NCBI GenBank assembly: GCA_003209165.1
Contig: QCSL01000021.1
Location: forward strand, 1 to 36,425
DNA length: 36,425 nucleotides
Source: Synechococcus sp. AG-670-B23
Lineage (GTDB): Bacteria; Cyanobacteriota; Cyanobacteriia; PCC-6307; Cyanobiaceae
Direction: 5' to 3'
This document shows, one piece after another, positions 7,930 to 17,710 of the stretch. The notes under the pieces are model-generated. The model was not told the DNA's origin. It saw only the letters and a list, made by a program, of their open reading frames with translations, and did not search any database. Positions within the stretch are counted from its first letter, which is position 1. Each line of letters starts with the position of its first letter. The translations under genes were made by a program, and so were the position numbers.

Positions 7930-7933
<4 letters not shown>
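7175..7933 (-). CDS. Class I glutamine amidotransferase domain protein coupled to ureC
   Basis: About 252 residues forming a stand-alone class I glutaminase domain like that of GMP synthase: LGGPMSVND, the nucleophile elbow [10 protein letters not shown] with its Cys, and a late QCHLEVDG containing the catalytic His-x-Glu pair. Such proteins hydrolyse glutamine or a gamma-glutamyl compound, but no synthase partner is fused here. I chose TTG at 7933, which overlaps the ureC stop (TTGA); the next upstream ATG at 7981 would place 16 unlike residues inside ureC. It is the last gene of the ureDABC unit. Position suggests a link with nitrogen release or glutamine handling, but its true substrate is unknown. 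Confidence 0.8.
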
Positions 7934-9639
<1,706 letters not shown>

Positions 9640-9642
9640 GGG

Positions 9643-9963
9643 TCAGGCGTCGAGGGGTCCGTTGATCTGGCCGTTGAAGCCGATGACGCGTCGCGCACCG
9701 GCAAAGGGAATCAGGTTTACGTCTCTGTTGTCGCCGGGTTCGAAGCGGATAGCCGTCCCGGCGGGGATGTCGAGTCGTTGACCGCGGGCGGCGGCCCGGT
9801 CGAATTGCAGGGCGGCGTTGGCTTCGGCGAAATGGAAATGGGAGCCCACTTGAACCGGCCGGTCGCCGCTATTGGAGACGCTCACCGTGGTGACGGGTCG
9901 GCCCCCATTCAGCTCCAGTTCACCCGGTTCGGGAAGCAGTTCGCCTGGAATGAGAGGTGCCAT
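9643..9963 (-). CDS. ureB: Urease beta subunit
   Basis: 106 residues starting [19 protein letters not shown], the usual beta-subunit N-terminus. It includes [13 protein letters not shown], the family's most conserved segment, and [13 protein letters not shown]. It is a structural subunit that packs against UreC. The frame extends upstream to 10044, but that part is antisense-like filler overlapping ureA, so the ATG at 9963 is the start. It is separated from ureA by 10 bases and from ureC by 3, in the usual A-B-C order. Confidence 0.97.
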   Translation of the reverse strand: MAPLIPGELLPEPGELELNGGRPVTTVSVSNSGDRPVQVGSHFHFAEANAALQFDRAAARGQRLDIPAGTAIRFEPGDNRDVNLIPFAGARRVIGFNGQINGPLDA

Positions 9964-9973
9964 GGGTTCTGCC

Positions 9974-10276
9974 TCAGCGAATCGGGTCGTGCAGGGTGAC
10001 GAGCTTGGTGCCATCGGGGAAGACGGCTTCGATCTGCACCTCATGGACTAGCTCGGGTACTCCCTCCATCACCTGGTCCTGGCGCAGCCAAGTGGTGCCT
10101 TCCTGCATCAGCTCCGCCACTGTCTTGCCGTCACGGGCGCCTTCCAACACCAGAAAACTGAGCCAGGCCACCGCTTCTGGGTGGTTGAGCTTCAGGCCGC
10201 GGTTCAAGCGTCGCTCGGCAAGCAGTGCTGCGGTCACGATCAGGAGCTTGTCTTTTTCCTGTGGACTGAGATGCAT
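9974..10276 (-). CDS. ureA: Urease gamma subunit
   Basis: 100 residues, the exact usual length. It starts [31 protein letters not shown] and includes [12 protein letters not shown] and the C-terminal [14 protein letters not shown], all typical of UreA. It is the small structural subunit of urease. It lies 18 bases after ureD and 10 bases before ureB on the same strand. Confidence 0.97.
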   Translation of the reverse strand: MHLSPQEKDKLLIVTAALLAERRLNRGLKLNHPEAVAWLSFLVLEGARDGKTVAELMQEGTTWLRQDQVMEGVPELVHEVQIEAVFPDGTKLVTLHDPIR

Positions 10277-10294
10277 GGCGAAGCTCGGTCTTGT

Positions 10295-11230
10295 TTAGTG
10301 TGTATCTCCTGCAGCTTCGAAAGCGTTCACAGTGGACGTTTGTCGGCGTAGAGGCTGTTCCTGCAGGGGCCATACCCTGGGGATGCGAGGTCTTGTCAGG
10401 CCCCGGAGCGTTCGTGTTCGCTCCCAGATTCGGCTGAACCAGAAGCGGGCATCTCGGCTGGAATCGCCGGAATAGCGGGCGATCATGCCCTGATTCAGGG
10501 CGCCGCAGCGCATCGTGCCCGTCAGTCCCTCTCGGTCGGCCCGCGCTCCCTCCAGCAGCGTTGTTGTTGTTTCGGGGACCATGGCCATGGGCGCGGCCCA
10601 GACCAACGTTCCGAACACCGGTGCGCCTCCTAACCCGTGCGGGCTTTCCAGGTTGGCGCCGCCGAGTTCCACCCGATCTGCCAGCTCCCAGGTTGAGCTG
10701 CTGGCCGCGATGCGCTGAATGGTGAGGTTCGACCGCCATAGTCCCTTCTGCAGGGTTTCACCGGCGGCGGTTCGACCCAAGCGCACGATCTCTGCATTGA
10801 GAAAGGAGGCGCCCTGGGGCAGGGTCACCATCAGCTGCTGCTCGAATAAGGCATCGGCGTACAGCACTAGTTCCTGGGGCAGCCATTCGAGATCACTGCC
10901 GCTGTCCAGCGAGCAGCGCACCTGTTGATGGGCAAAGCAACCATCGGGTTGCAGGCGGCTGCGGCCGATTGACCCGTAAACCTTCTGCGCCGCCACGCTG
11001 GTGATCAGGCCGCGGCTGTTGGCTTCCAGCTTGATGTCGAGGCTGAGTTGATCGCCGCCTACCAGGCCTCCAGCGGTGTGTAGCACCGGCAGCTCGCAGC
11101 GTCCGTCATCCCCGCGTTCACTGCGAAGCAACTTGAACGGAGCCGTGCAGCCCCCCTGGTGTCGGGTGATGCCGTTGGAGGCACGTAACTGCAGGTCGCA
11201 GCGGCCGTGCCAAGGATCAAGACGTTGCAT
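10295..11230 (-). CDS. ureD: Urease accessory protein UreD
   Basis: About 311 residues of the UreD/UreH family, the scaffold that binds apo-urease and recruits UreF and UreG for nickel insertion. Family stretches are LHTAGGLVGGDQL, AAQKVYGS and the ELVLYADALFEQ region. I chose ATG at 11230 because AAGGAG lies at a suitable distance upstream on the minus strand; the earlier in-frame ATG at 11281 would run across the likely regulatory region. It heads the minus-strand ureDABC unit and diverges from ureEFG across about 105 bases. Confidence 0.93.
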   Translation of the reverse strand: MQRLDPWHGRCDLQLRASNGITRHQGGCTAPFKLLRSERGDDGRCELPVLHTAGGLVGGDQLSLDIKLEANSRGLITSVAAQKVYGSIGRSRLQPDGCFAHQQVRCSLDSGSDLEWLPQELVLYADALFEQQLMVTLPQGASFLNAEIVRLGRTAAGETLQKGLWRSNLTIQRIAASSSTWELADRVELGGANLESPHGLGGAPVFGTLVWAAPMAMVPETTTTLLEGARADREGLTGTMRCGALNQGMIARYSGDSSRDARFWFSRIWERTRTLRGLTRPRIPRVWPLQEQPLRRQTSTVNAFEAAGDTH

Positions 11231-11264
11231 GGCTTCACGCTCCTTCGCCACCGCCTTCAACTCT

Positions 11265-11278
11265 GTAGCAATGCACAC
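11265..11278. promoter_or_regulatory. Candidate NtcA-type site between ureD and ureE
   Basis: GTA-GCAATGCA-CAC matches GTA-N8-TAC with one change, and the flanking TCTGTAGCAA is shared with the DUF4278 box at 22033. It is the best dyad in the divergent urease promoter region. No TAN3T box is placed at the expected distance on either strand, so this is tentative. Confidence 0.35.
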
Positions 11279-11335
11279 CAAAGTGCTGCTGATCTATCGG
11301 CACGCTTTCGTTGTGGATCTGGACAGGAAGTGCTG

Positions 11336-11788
11336 GTGACGGATGCAGTGGTCGTGCTGGAGCAGCGCCTGCAGAAGAGCAGTGCCAAGACAAACCTGCA
11401 CTTGCCGCTAACGGCCGAAGAGCGCACGGTGCTGCGCGGCCGTCGCAGCACGTCATGCGGTCGTCCTGTGCTGCTTCAGTTGCCCCGTGTGGGATTCCTC
11501 CAGCCTGGTGATCTGCTGGGGGATCAGTCCAGTACGACAGTTGTGGAGGTGACGGCAGCGCCGGAAGCATTGTTGCGGGTGCAGGGGTCGCATCCCCTGG
11601 AGCTGTTGCAGGCGGCTTATCACCTGGGCAATCGCCATGTCGCCCTGGAGTTGCATGAGCAAGAGCTGTTGCTGCCGGAGGATCCCGTGCTGGCCAAGAT
11701 GTTGGAAAGCCGCGGCTTGATGGTCAATCGTTGCTGTCAGCCGTTTGCGCCCGAAGGCGGTGCCTATGGAGGTCATCAGCACGGATGA
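11336..11788 (+). CDS. ureE: Urease accessory protein UreE (nickel metallochaperone)
   Basis: About 150 residues. It delivers nickel to the urease maturation complex. The first domain contains LTAEERTVLRGRRST, the second HPLELLQAAYHLGNRHVALELHEQELLL, whose His residues match the conserved UreE metal site. The tail ends GGHQHG, a short His-rich end rather than the long poly-His of some species. I chose GTG at 11336, which has AGGA 7 bases upstream; GTG at 11330 is a near alternative. The 3' end overlaps ureF by 4 bases. Confidence 0.9.
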   Translation: MTDAVVVLEQRLQKSSAKTNLHLPLTAEERTVLRGRRSTSCGRPVLLQLPRVGFLQPGDLLGDQSSTTVVEVTAAPEALLRVQGSHPLELLQAAYHLGNRHVALELHEQELLLPEDPVLAKMLESRGLMVNRCCQPFAPEGGAYGGHQHG

Positions 11789-12456
11789 CCTCCTTGGCGT
11801 TGTTGCAACTGGCTAGCCCGGCCTTGCCGGTGGGTGCCTTCTGCTACTCAGAGGGTCTGGAGGTGTTGATTCAGGCGGGCACCATCGCTGATGAGCAGGC
11901 CATTGAGGCATGGTTGGAGGCTGAACTTCAACGGGGCGCGGTGCGGCTGGAAGCCGCTGCGTTAACCCCTCTGGCGGATGCCCTGGTGGGTTGGTCAAGC
12001 CAGGCCGACGCAGTGGCCAAGGCGTGCTTGATCGACTTGGATGGTTGGCTGTTGGCCACCCGTGAAGCAGCTGAGCTGCGAGCCCAGCAGCGTCAGATGG
12101 GGATGTCGTTGCTGCAGTTGATGTCTGACATGGGGCACGATCTGCCTGAACCCGTCGCCTTGAGCTGGCCAGCGGCCTGGGCCTGGGCTGCTGTGGGCTT
12201 GTCGGTTCCAGCTGGAGACATGGTTGAGGGATACCTCTATGGCTGGGTTGCAAATCAGCTCAGTGCGTCGGTGCGGCTGTTGCCGTTGGGTCCGTCCAGA
12301 GCTCAGGTGCTGCAACAGCGGCTGCTGCCGATGATTGCTTCGCAAGCGCAGCTGCTCCAGGGGGCCGATCCGCAGCAGCTCTGGAGCAGCGGTGTGGGTG
12401 CGGGCATGGCTCAGCTTGCCCATGCTGAGCTATACACACGCCTGTTTCGAAGCTGA
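11785..12456 (+). CDS. ureF: Urease accessory protein UreF
   Basis: About 223 residues of the UreF family: [21 protein letters not shown] is the hallmark N-terminus. It bridges UreD-bound apo-urease and the GTPase UreG and helps gate GTP hydrolysis. The ATG at 11785 overlaps the ureE stop (ATGA), and the stop overlaps the ureG ATG by one base (TGATG), so ureEFG are translationally coupled. The longer frame from 11731 lies inside ureE and is not needed. Confidence 0.94.
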   Translation: MTSLALLQLASPALPVGAFCYSEGLEVLIQAGTIADEQAIEAWLEAELQRGAVRLEAAALTPLADALVGWSSQADAVAKACLIDLDGWLLATREAAELRAQQRQMGMSLLQLMSDMGHDLPEPVALSWPAAWAWAAVGLSVPAGDMVEGYLYGWVANQLSASVRLLPLGPSRAQVLQQRLLPMIASQAQLLQGADPQQLWSSGVGAGMAQLAHAELYTRLFRS

Positions 12457-13061
12457 TGAGCAGCAAACTGCGCCTGGGGGTGGCAGGTCCCGTGGGATCC
12501 GGCAAGACCGCACTGGTGGAGGCGCTTTGTCGCCGCTTGCGCGACGACCTACAGATCGCGGTGGTCACCAATGACATCTACACCCAGGAGGATGCCCAGT
12601 TCTTGACTCGTGCCGGTGCCCTGGATCCAGAGCGGATCCGTGGGGTGGAGACCGGCGGTTGCCCTCACACGGCAATCCGTGAAGACTGCTCGATCAATAG
12701 AGCAGCTGTGGCGGAGCTGGAGGCGCAATTCCCTGATCTTGATCTTGTTTTGGTTGAAAGTGGTGGCGACAACCTGGCGGCGAGCTTCAGCCCGGAACTG
12801 GTGGATCTCTGTATCTATGTGATTGATGTGGCGGCTGGCGACAAGATCCCCCGCAAGGGTGGGCCTGGCATCACCCGCTCTGATCTGCTGGTGATCAACA
12901 AGATTGATCTGGCTTCACAGGTCGGTGCTGACCTTGCGGTGATGGAACAGGACACCCGGCGTATGCGTGGCGAGCGGCCGTGGTGCTTCACCAACCTCCA
13001 CAGCGGTGAAGGGCTGGAGCAGGTGTTGACGTTCTTGTCGCAACAGCTACCAAATTGGTAG
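12456..13061 (+). CDS. ureG: Urease accessory GTPase UreG
   Basis: 201 residues, the usual length. It is the GTPase that drives nickel insertion into urease. The P-loop GPVGSGKT is at residues 10-17; other motifs are [10 protein letters not shown], the metal-binding [14 protein letters not shown] (Cys-Pro-His), ESGGDNLAA and the base-specificity motif NKIDLA. It starts within the ureF stop codon and ends 117 bases before urtA. Confidence 0.97.
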   Translation: MSSKLRLGVAGPVGSGKTALVEALCRRLRDDLQIAVVTNDIYTQEDAQFLTRAGALDPERIRGVETGGCPHTAIREDCSINRAAVAELEAQFPDLDLVLVESGGDNLAASFSPELVDLCIYVIDVAAGDKIPRKGGPGITRSDLLVINKIDLASQVGADLAVMEQDTRRMRGERPWCFTNLHSGEGLEQVLTFLSQQLPNW

Positions 13062-13086
13062 CCAAAAACCTTGGAATCAACAAAAG

Positions 13087-13129
13087 GTGCGAATGGATAC
13101 ATTTCTCCAGTTCTCGCCCTCCATACCTT
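13087..13129 (+). promoter_or_regulatory. Candidate NtcA-activated promoter of urtA
   Basis: GTG-CGAATGGA-TAC (13087-13100) is one base from the NtcA consensus GTA-N8-TAC. It is followed after 23 bases by TACCTT (13124-13129), which fits TAN3T; the class II spacing is 20-24. A start site would fall near 13136, about 40 bases before the urtA ATG. NtcA control of urea transport genes is known in cyanobacteria. Confidence 0.6.
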
Positions 13130-13178
13130 TTGAGGACGCCCCTTGGCGGTTCTTATCTCTTCGCTTGTCTTTCGGGAA

Positions 13179-14477
13179 ATGATTAGTTCACTTTCAAAGC
13201 GAGTTCTTGCTGGCTTCGCTGCAACAGCTGTTGGCGTCACCATGACTGCTTGCGGTGGCGGCGGTGACTCTGCCGGCGGCGATTTCGACGGCGAAATCAA
13301 GGTGGGCATTCTCCACTCCCTGAGTGGAACCATGGCGATCTCTGAAACCACCCTCAAGGAGGTTGAGGAGATGGCTATCAAGGAGATCAACGATGCGGGT
13401 GGCGTCAAGATCGACGACAAGTCTTACAAGATCACCTATGTCTCTGAAGACGGTGCTTCTGATTGGCCCACCTTCGCTGAGAAGTCTCAGAAGCTGATCG
13501 ACGCCGACAAGGTTGCTGTGGTGTTCGGTGGCTGGACCTCAGCTAGCCGTAAGGCCATGCTCCCTGTCTATGAAGCTAAGGATCACTTCCTCTTCTACCC
13601 GATTCAGTACGAAGGTCAGGAGTGTTCTAAGAACATCTTCTACACAGGTGCTGTGCCCAACCAGCAGGCAGAGCCCGCTGTCGACTGGTTGTTCGAAAAA
13701 TTCGCCGACAAGTACGGCAAGAAGGTCTACCTCGTGGGTTCTGACTACGTTTACCCCCGCACGGCAAACACCATCATCAAAGAACAGGTCAAGAGCCTGG
13801 GTGGTGTAACTGTTGGTGAGGACTACATCCCCCTGGGTAACACTGAGGTTGCTCCGATTATCGCCAAGATCAAGAAGGAATTTCCCGATGGTGGAATTAT
13901 CATCAACACTCTGAACGGAGACTCCAACGTTGCTCTGTTCAAGCAGTTCAAGGCAGCTGGCATCACTCCTGACAAGTATCCGATCATGTCCTTCTCCATT
14001 GCGGAAGAAGAGATTCGCCAGATCGGTCCTGACTACGTCGGTGGCACCTACGCGGCATGGAACTACTTTATGTCCCTCGGAACTGAAGCTTCCAACACCT
14101 TCAATGAGGCCTTCATTGAGATGTACGGCGACGATCGGGTGACCAATGACCCGATGGAATCGGCCTACAACATGGTCTACCTCTGGAAGGCTGCTGTTGA
14201 GAAAGCCGGCACCTATGAGGATCTCGATGCTGTCAGAGATACTTTGATTGGCATCAAGTTGGATGCTCCGCAGGGTCCGATCGAGATGTACCCCAACCAC
14301 CACATCTCTCAAACCGTTCGCATCGGTGAAGCCAAGGCTGACGGTCAGTTTGAAATCCTTTGGGATAGCATGACGCCCGTTGCTCCAATCACTTGGAACC
14401 AGTACGTTCCTGAGACCAAGGGATTCGCCTGCGACTGGACTCTTGATCGTCCTGACGCTGGTAAGTTCAAGATGTGA
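13179..14477 (+). CDS. urtA: Urea ABC transporter substrate-binding protein
   Basis: 432 residues. It is the lipid-anchored periplasmic binding protein of the high-affinity urea transporter. The signal peptide spans roughly residues 1-25 and ends TMTAC, a lipobox with the Cys anchor followed by a Gly-rich linker. The mature part begins IKVGILHSLSGTMAISE, typical of the branched-chain amino acid/urea binding family, and contains FVGG-like VVFGGWTSASRKAMLPV and YPIQYEGQECSKNIFYTGA, which is characteristic of UrtA. I start at ATG 13179; the longer TTG frame from 13143 would spoil the signal peptide. A strong hairpin after the gene separates it from urtB. Confidence 0.95.
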   Translation: MISSLSKRVLAGFAATAVGVTMTACGGGGDSAGGDFDGEIKVGILHSLSGTMAISETTLKEVEEMAIKEINDAGGVKIDDKSYKITYVSEDGASDWPTFAEKSQKLIDADKVAVVFGGWTSASRKAMLPVYEAKDHFLFYPIQYEGQECSKNIFYTGAVPNQQAEPAVDWLFEKFADKYGKKVYLVGSDYVYPRTANTIIKEQVKSLGGVTVGEDYIPLGNTEVAPIIAKIKKEFPDGGIIINTLNGDSNVALFKQFKAAGITPDKYPIMSFSIAEEEIRQIGPDYVGGTYAAWNYFMSLGTEASNTFNEAFIEMYGDDRVTNDPMESAYNMVYLWKAAVEKAGTYEDLDAVRDTLIGIKLDAPQGPIEMYPNHHISQTVRIGEAKADGQFEILWDSMTPVAPITWNQYVPETKGFACDWTLDRPDAGKFKM

Positions 14478-14500
14478 TTCTTGATTCAGAAATGTAGTCC

Positions 14501-14535
14501 AAAGTGGATCAAACTTAGTTTGATCCACTTTTTTA
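14501..14535 (+). terminator. Intrinsic terminator between urtA and urtB
   Basis: A perfect 14-bp stem, AAAGTGGATCAAAC with GTTTGATCCACTTT, encloses a 3-base loop (TTA) and runs into a T-rich tail. It begins 23 bases after the urtA stop and ends about 16 bases before urtB. It likely stops much of the transcription, so that binding protein is made in excess over the permeases. Confidence 0.85.
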
Positions 14536-14550
14536 TTATCCTATGAAATC

Positions 14551-15711
14551 ATGGAGCTAGTTTTTTCACAGATTCTTGACGGCTTAAGCATCGGTTCTGT
14601 GCTTTTGCTTGCGGCGACTGGCTTGGCAATCGTCTTTGGATTGATGGGCGTTATTAACCTCGCCCATGGTGAATTTATGATGTTGGGCGCCTACGTTACG
14701 TTTGTGGTTCAGAACATATTCCGCCCTCTTGGGGGAACTGCTTTTGAGCTGTATTACATCGTGGCACTTGTTGCTTCCTTCGTGGTAACAGCCTTAGTTG
14801 GTGTTCTATTGGAGCGCACATTGATCCGTCGGTTGTATGGGCGCCCCCTCGAAACCCTTTTGGCGACATGGGGTGTCAGCCTGATCCTGATTCAGTTCGT
14901 TCGCAGTGTTTCGCTGGCCATGGTGTTGGGAATCGGTGTGACGGCACTGCTGGGGTGGTTAGCCCAACGCTTTTTGCCTATGTCTTTGAAACAAGCATCG
15001 TTTTCAAGCTATCTCGGTGGAGCTGTTTGGGCATTGGCAGGCGTACTGGGGATTTTTTCGATCAATATTTTCGTTTCGTTTGGGCGTTTTTTCTCCAATC
15101 CTTGGTTTGGGCCTAGAAATATTGACGTTACGGCACCCAAATGGTTGCAGGGAAGCTGGGGTTCGGTCGCTGGAATTGAGCTGCCTGGCATCAGGATTTT
15201 CATTATTGTCTTGTCGGCACTTTTGCTGGCAGCTGTTGCCTGGTTCCTGACCAAAAGTGTCTGGGGCGTTCGCATACGCTCAGTCACGCAAAACCGTGAA
15301 ATGAGTAACTGCCTTGGCATTCCTACCGACAGCGTTGACAGCATTACATTCGGCATTGGATCGGGTCTTGCTGGTGTAGCTGGTTGTGCCATCACCCTGC
15401 TGGGTTCTGTAGGTCCAAACCTCGGGGCGTCTTACATCGTCTCCTGCTTCATGGTGATTGTTCTTGGTGGTGTTGGAAACCTGGTCGGAACAGTAATTGC
15501 TTCCATGATGTTGGGGATTATTCAGTCCATCATTGGATCGGGTTCTCTGTTAATTGCGTTCCCGGATATGCCTTCAGGTTTGCAGGCTGTTACCGAGTTC
15601 TTTGCAACAACAAGTATGTCCTTGGTTCTCGTCTTTATCTTCATCATTGCCTTCCTTCAGTTCAAGCCAACCGGTATGTTCCCTCAAAAGGGACGATCAG
15701 TTGATGCTTAA
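14551..15711 (+). CDS. urtB: Urea ABC transporter permease UrtB
   Basis: 386 residues of the LivH-type inner-membrane permease family. The start ILDGLSIGSVLLLAATGLAIVFGLMGVINLAHGEFMMLGAY... is diagnostic (positions 8-48). A cytoplasmic loop near residues 235-255 carries the conserved ALR-like VRSVTQNREMSNCLGI segment that contacts the ATPases, and ASYIVSCFMVIVLGGVGNLVGT follows. About eight to ten membrane segments are visible. It pairs with UrtC and is energised by UrtD and UrtE. A Ser- and hydrophobic-rich insert at about 120-190 is also usual in UrtB. Confidence 0.94.
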   Translation: MELVFSQILDGLSIGSVLLLAATGLAIVFGLMGVINLAHGEFMMLGAYVTFVVQNIFRPLGGTAFELYYIVALVASFVVTALVGVLLERTLIRRLYGRPLETLLATWGVSLILIQFVRSVSLAMVLGIGVTALLGWLAQRFLPMSLKQASFSSYLGGAVWALAGVLGIFSINIFVSFGRFFSNPWFGPRNIDVTAPKWLQGSWGSVAGIELPGIRIFIIVLSALLLAAVAWFLTKSVWGVRIRSVTQNREMSNCLGIPTDSVDSITFGIGSGLAGVAGCAITLLGSVGPNLGASYIVSCFMVIVLGGVGNLVGTVIASMMLGIIQSIIGSGSLLIAFPDMPSGLQAVTEFFATTSMSLVLVFIFIIAFLQFKPTGMFPQKGRSVDA

Positions 15712-15729
15712 TTACTTTGCATTATTCCA

Positions 15730-16878
15730 ATGAAACTTTTTAAGCGCCTGATCCCCTGGATCCTTCTGGTTTTTGCCTTCTTTATATTGCCAGTGATGGC
15801 AGATAAAGACCTATTTGGTTTTTCCCAATTTCGACTAAATTTGTTTGGTCGCTACTTTTCCCTCGCCTTCGTTGCCCTTGGTATTGACCTTATCTGGGGT
15901 TATACGGGTTTGCTTAGTCTGGGTCAGGGGATTTTCTTCTCCCTCGGTGGTTACGCCATCGCGATGCACCTGTTGCTGGTCACCAAAAATGACTTTACAA
16001 CCGGCGCCAACGGATTGCCGAAATTCTTTGAAAACTATGGTGTCGATCAGTTGCCATTCTTTTGGGAACCTTTTTGGTCATTCCTTGTTTCGATAGCTGC
16101 AATTTTTATTGTCCCGTCGATTGTGGCAGGACTCGTTGGCTACCTCATTTTTAGAAACAGAATCAAGGGTGTGTACTTCTCAATTATCACCCAGGCCTCA
16201 TTGATGGTTTTTTACCACTTCTTCAATGGCCAGCAGAAACTTGTCAATGGAACTAATGGTCTTAAGACCAGCACGACTGAAATTTTTGGTCTGCAAGCTG
16301 GTTCAGATGATGCCCAGTTGCTTTTTTACCGCATCACGCTAATACTTCTTCCCTTCGCATTTTTGCTTTGCAAATATCTTACTTCTGGGCGCTTTGGTGA
16401 TTCACTTATTGGAATTCGTGATGATGAACCACGTCTTCGCTTTTCAGGTTTTAATCCAACTCCATTCAAGGTGATCGTCTTTATTGTCGCTGGTGCATTG
16501 GCTGGTGTTTCGGGTGCTCTTTATACAGTTCAGTCTGGTATTGTCTCTCCACAGTTCATGTCCATTTCAATGTCAATTGAAATGGTTATTTGGGTTGCTG
16601 TTGGAGGCAGGGGCACGCTCGTAGGTCCAATTCTTGGCGCTGTGGTTGTCAATTACCTTAGAAGTTTGGTTAGTGAGGCCCTGCCTGAAGCATGGTTATT
16701 TGTCCAAGGTGCATTATTTGTATTTGTTGTTGTTCTGATGCCTGATGGAATCTACGGATGGTTTACCAAAGGTGGATTCCGCGCCATGCTTGCAGCCTTC
16801 GGTTTAGCCAAGAAGACTGCAACCTATCCCAAGCTCGACCTTGATGAGTCAGCTCAAAGTGAGTCTGCATCAGCCTAA
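15730..16878 (+). CDS. urtC: Urea ABC transporter permease UrtC
   Basis: 382 residues of the LivM-type permease family. Family segments include YTGLLSLGQGIFFSLGGYAIAMHL (about 57-80), GVYFSIITQAS near 148 and GRFGDSLIGIRDDEPRLRFSGF near 225, the coupling loop facing the ATPases. After it come AGALAGVSGALYTVQSGIVSP and WVAVGGRGTLVGPILGA. It is 18 bases after urtB and 31 bases before urtD, consistent with one operon. Its codons are noticeably richer in T-ending choices than those of the urease genes. Confidence 0.94.
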   Translation: MKLFKRLIPWILLVFAFFILPVMADKDLFGFSQFRLNLFGRYFSLAFVALGIDLIWGYTGLLSLGQGIFFSLGGYAIAMHLLLVTKNDFTTGANGLPKFFENYGVDQLPFFWEPFWSFLVSIAAIFIVPSIVAGLVGYLIFRNRIKGVYFSIITQASLMVFYHFFNGQQKLVNGTNGLKTSTTEIFGLQAGSDDAQLLFYRITLILLPFAFLLCKYLTSGRFGDSLIGIRDDEPRLRFSGFNPTPFKVIVFIVAGALAGVSGALYTVQSGIVSPQFMSISMSIEMVIWVAVGGRGTLVGPILGAVVVNYLRSLVSEALPEAWLFVQGALFVFVVVLMPDGIYGWFTKGGFRAMLAAFGLAKKTATYPKLDLDESAQSESASA

Positions 16879-16909
16879 ATGTCTCTAATCTTCCTTTGAA
16901 TCTGCTCTC

Positions 16910-17659
16910 ATGTCGCAAACCATTCTTGATCTAGATGACGTCAGCGTCAGTTTTGATGGCTTCTATGCCCTCACAGATCTTTCCTTTTCACTACGCCCTG
17001 GTGAGCTTCGCTCGATTATCGGCCCAAATGGAGCCGGTAAAACAACTTTCCTGGATGTGATTACTGGCAAAGTCCGTCCAACAAAAGGGGATGTGACACT
17101 GCGAGGCAAAAGCATCGTCGGCCTATCTGAGCAAAAGATTTCTCGCCTTGGCGTTGGACGCAAGTTCCAGACTCCTCGTGTTTGGGAGAACTTGACTGTT
17201 CAGCGAAATCTTGAACTTACGGCATCGCCGAATAAGAATCCCTTCGCGCTCTTGACTGAAACTCTAAGTGATGTAGTCAAAGATGAAGTTTTCAAGATCA
17301 TGGAGTACGTGGGTCTCGCCCCTTATGCAAAGTGGCAGGCGGGGTCTTTGTCTCACGGCCAGAAGCAGTGGCTTGCTATCTCCATGTTGGTGGCCCAGTC
17401 TCCCGATATCATTCTCTTGGATGAGCCAGTCGCTGGTCTGACGGATGAGGAAACATCCAAAACTGCAGATCTAATCAAATCCCTTGCGGGCGAGCACACT
17501 GTTGTTGTGATTGAACACGACATGGAGTTTATTCGTGATCTTGGCGCTCCTGTTACTGTGCTTCATCAAGGCCAGAAACTGACCGAAGGGATGCTGGAGG
17601 AGGTAAAGGCAGATCCCCGTGTCATTGAAGTGTATCTCGGCGAATCTGATGATGACTAA
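16910..17659 (+). CDS. urtD: Urea ABC transporter ATPase UrtD
   Basis: 249 residues. It is an LivG-type ABC ATPase with Walker A GPNGAGKTT near residue 39, Q-loop region VGRKFQTPRVWENLTV, signature SLSHGQKQWLAI, Walker B IILLDEPVAGL and the switch His in VVIEHDMEF. The unusual signature SHGQ (in place of SGGQ) is characteristic of UrtD proteins. It forms a heterodimer with UrtE at the cytoplasmic face. It is followed by urtE after a short gap. Confidence 0.95.
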   Translation: MSQTILDLDDVSVSFDGFYALTDLSFSLRPGELRSIIGPNGAGKTTFLDVITGKVRPTKGDVTLRGKSIVGLSEQKISRLGVGRKFQTPRVWENLTVQRNLELTASPNKNPFALLTETLSDVVKDEVFKIMEYVGLAPYAKWQAGSLSHGQKQWLAISMLVAQSPDIILLDEPVAGLTDEETSKTADLIKSLAGEHTVVVIEHDMEFIRDLGAPVTVLHQGQKLTEGMLEEVKADPRVIEVYLGESDDD

Positions 17660-17710
17660 ATATTCCTTGCATTGAATTTTATGCTGACTGCAATTCCTGA
17701 ATCATCTACC

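Noticed and set aside
13143-13178. Upstream TTG extension of urtA
   Set aside because: It adds 12 residues before an otherwise good lipoprotein signal peptide and would overlap the expected start of transcription leader.
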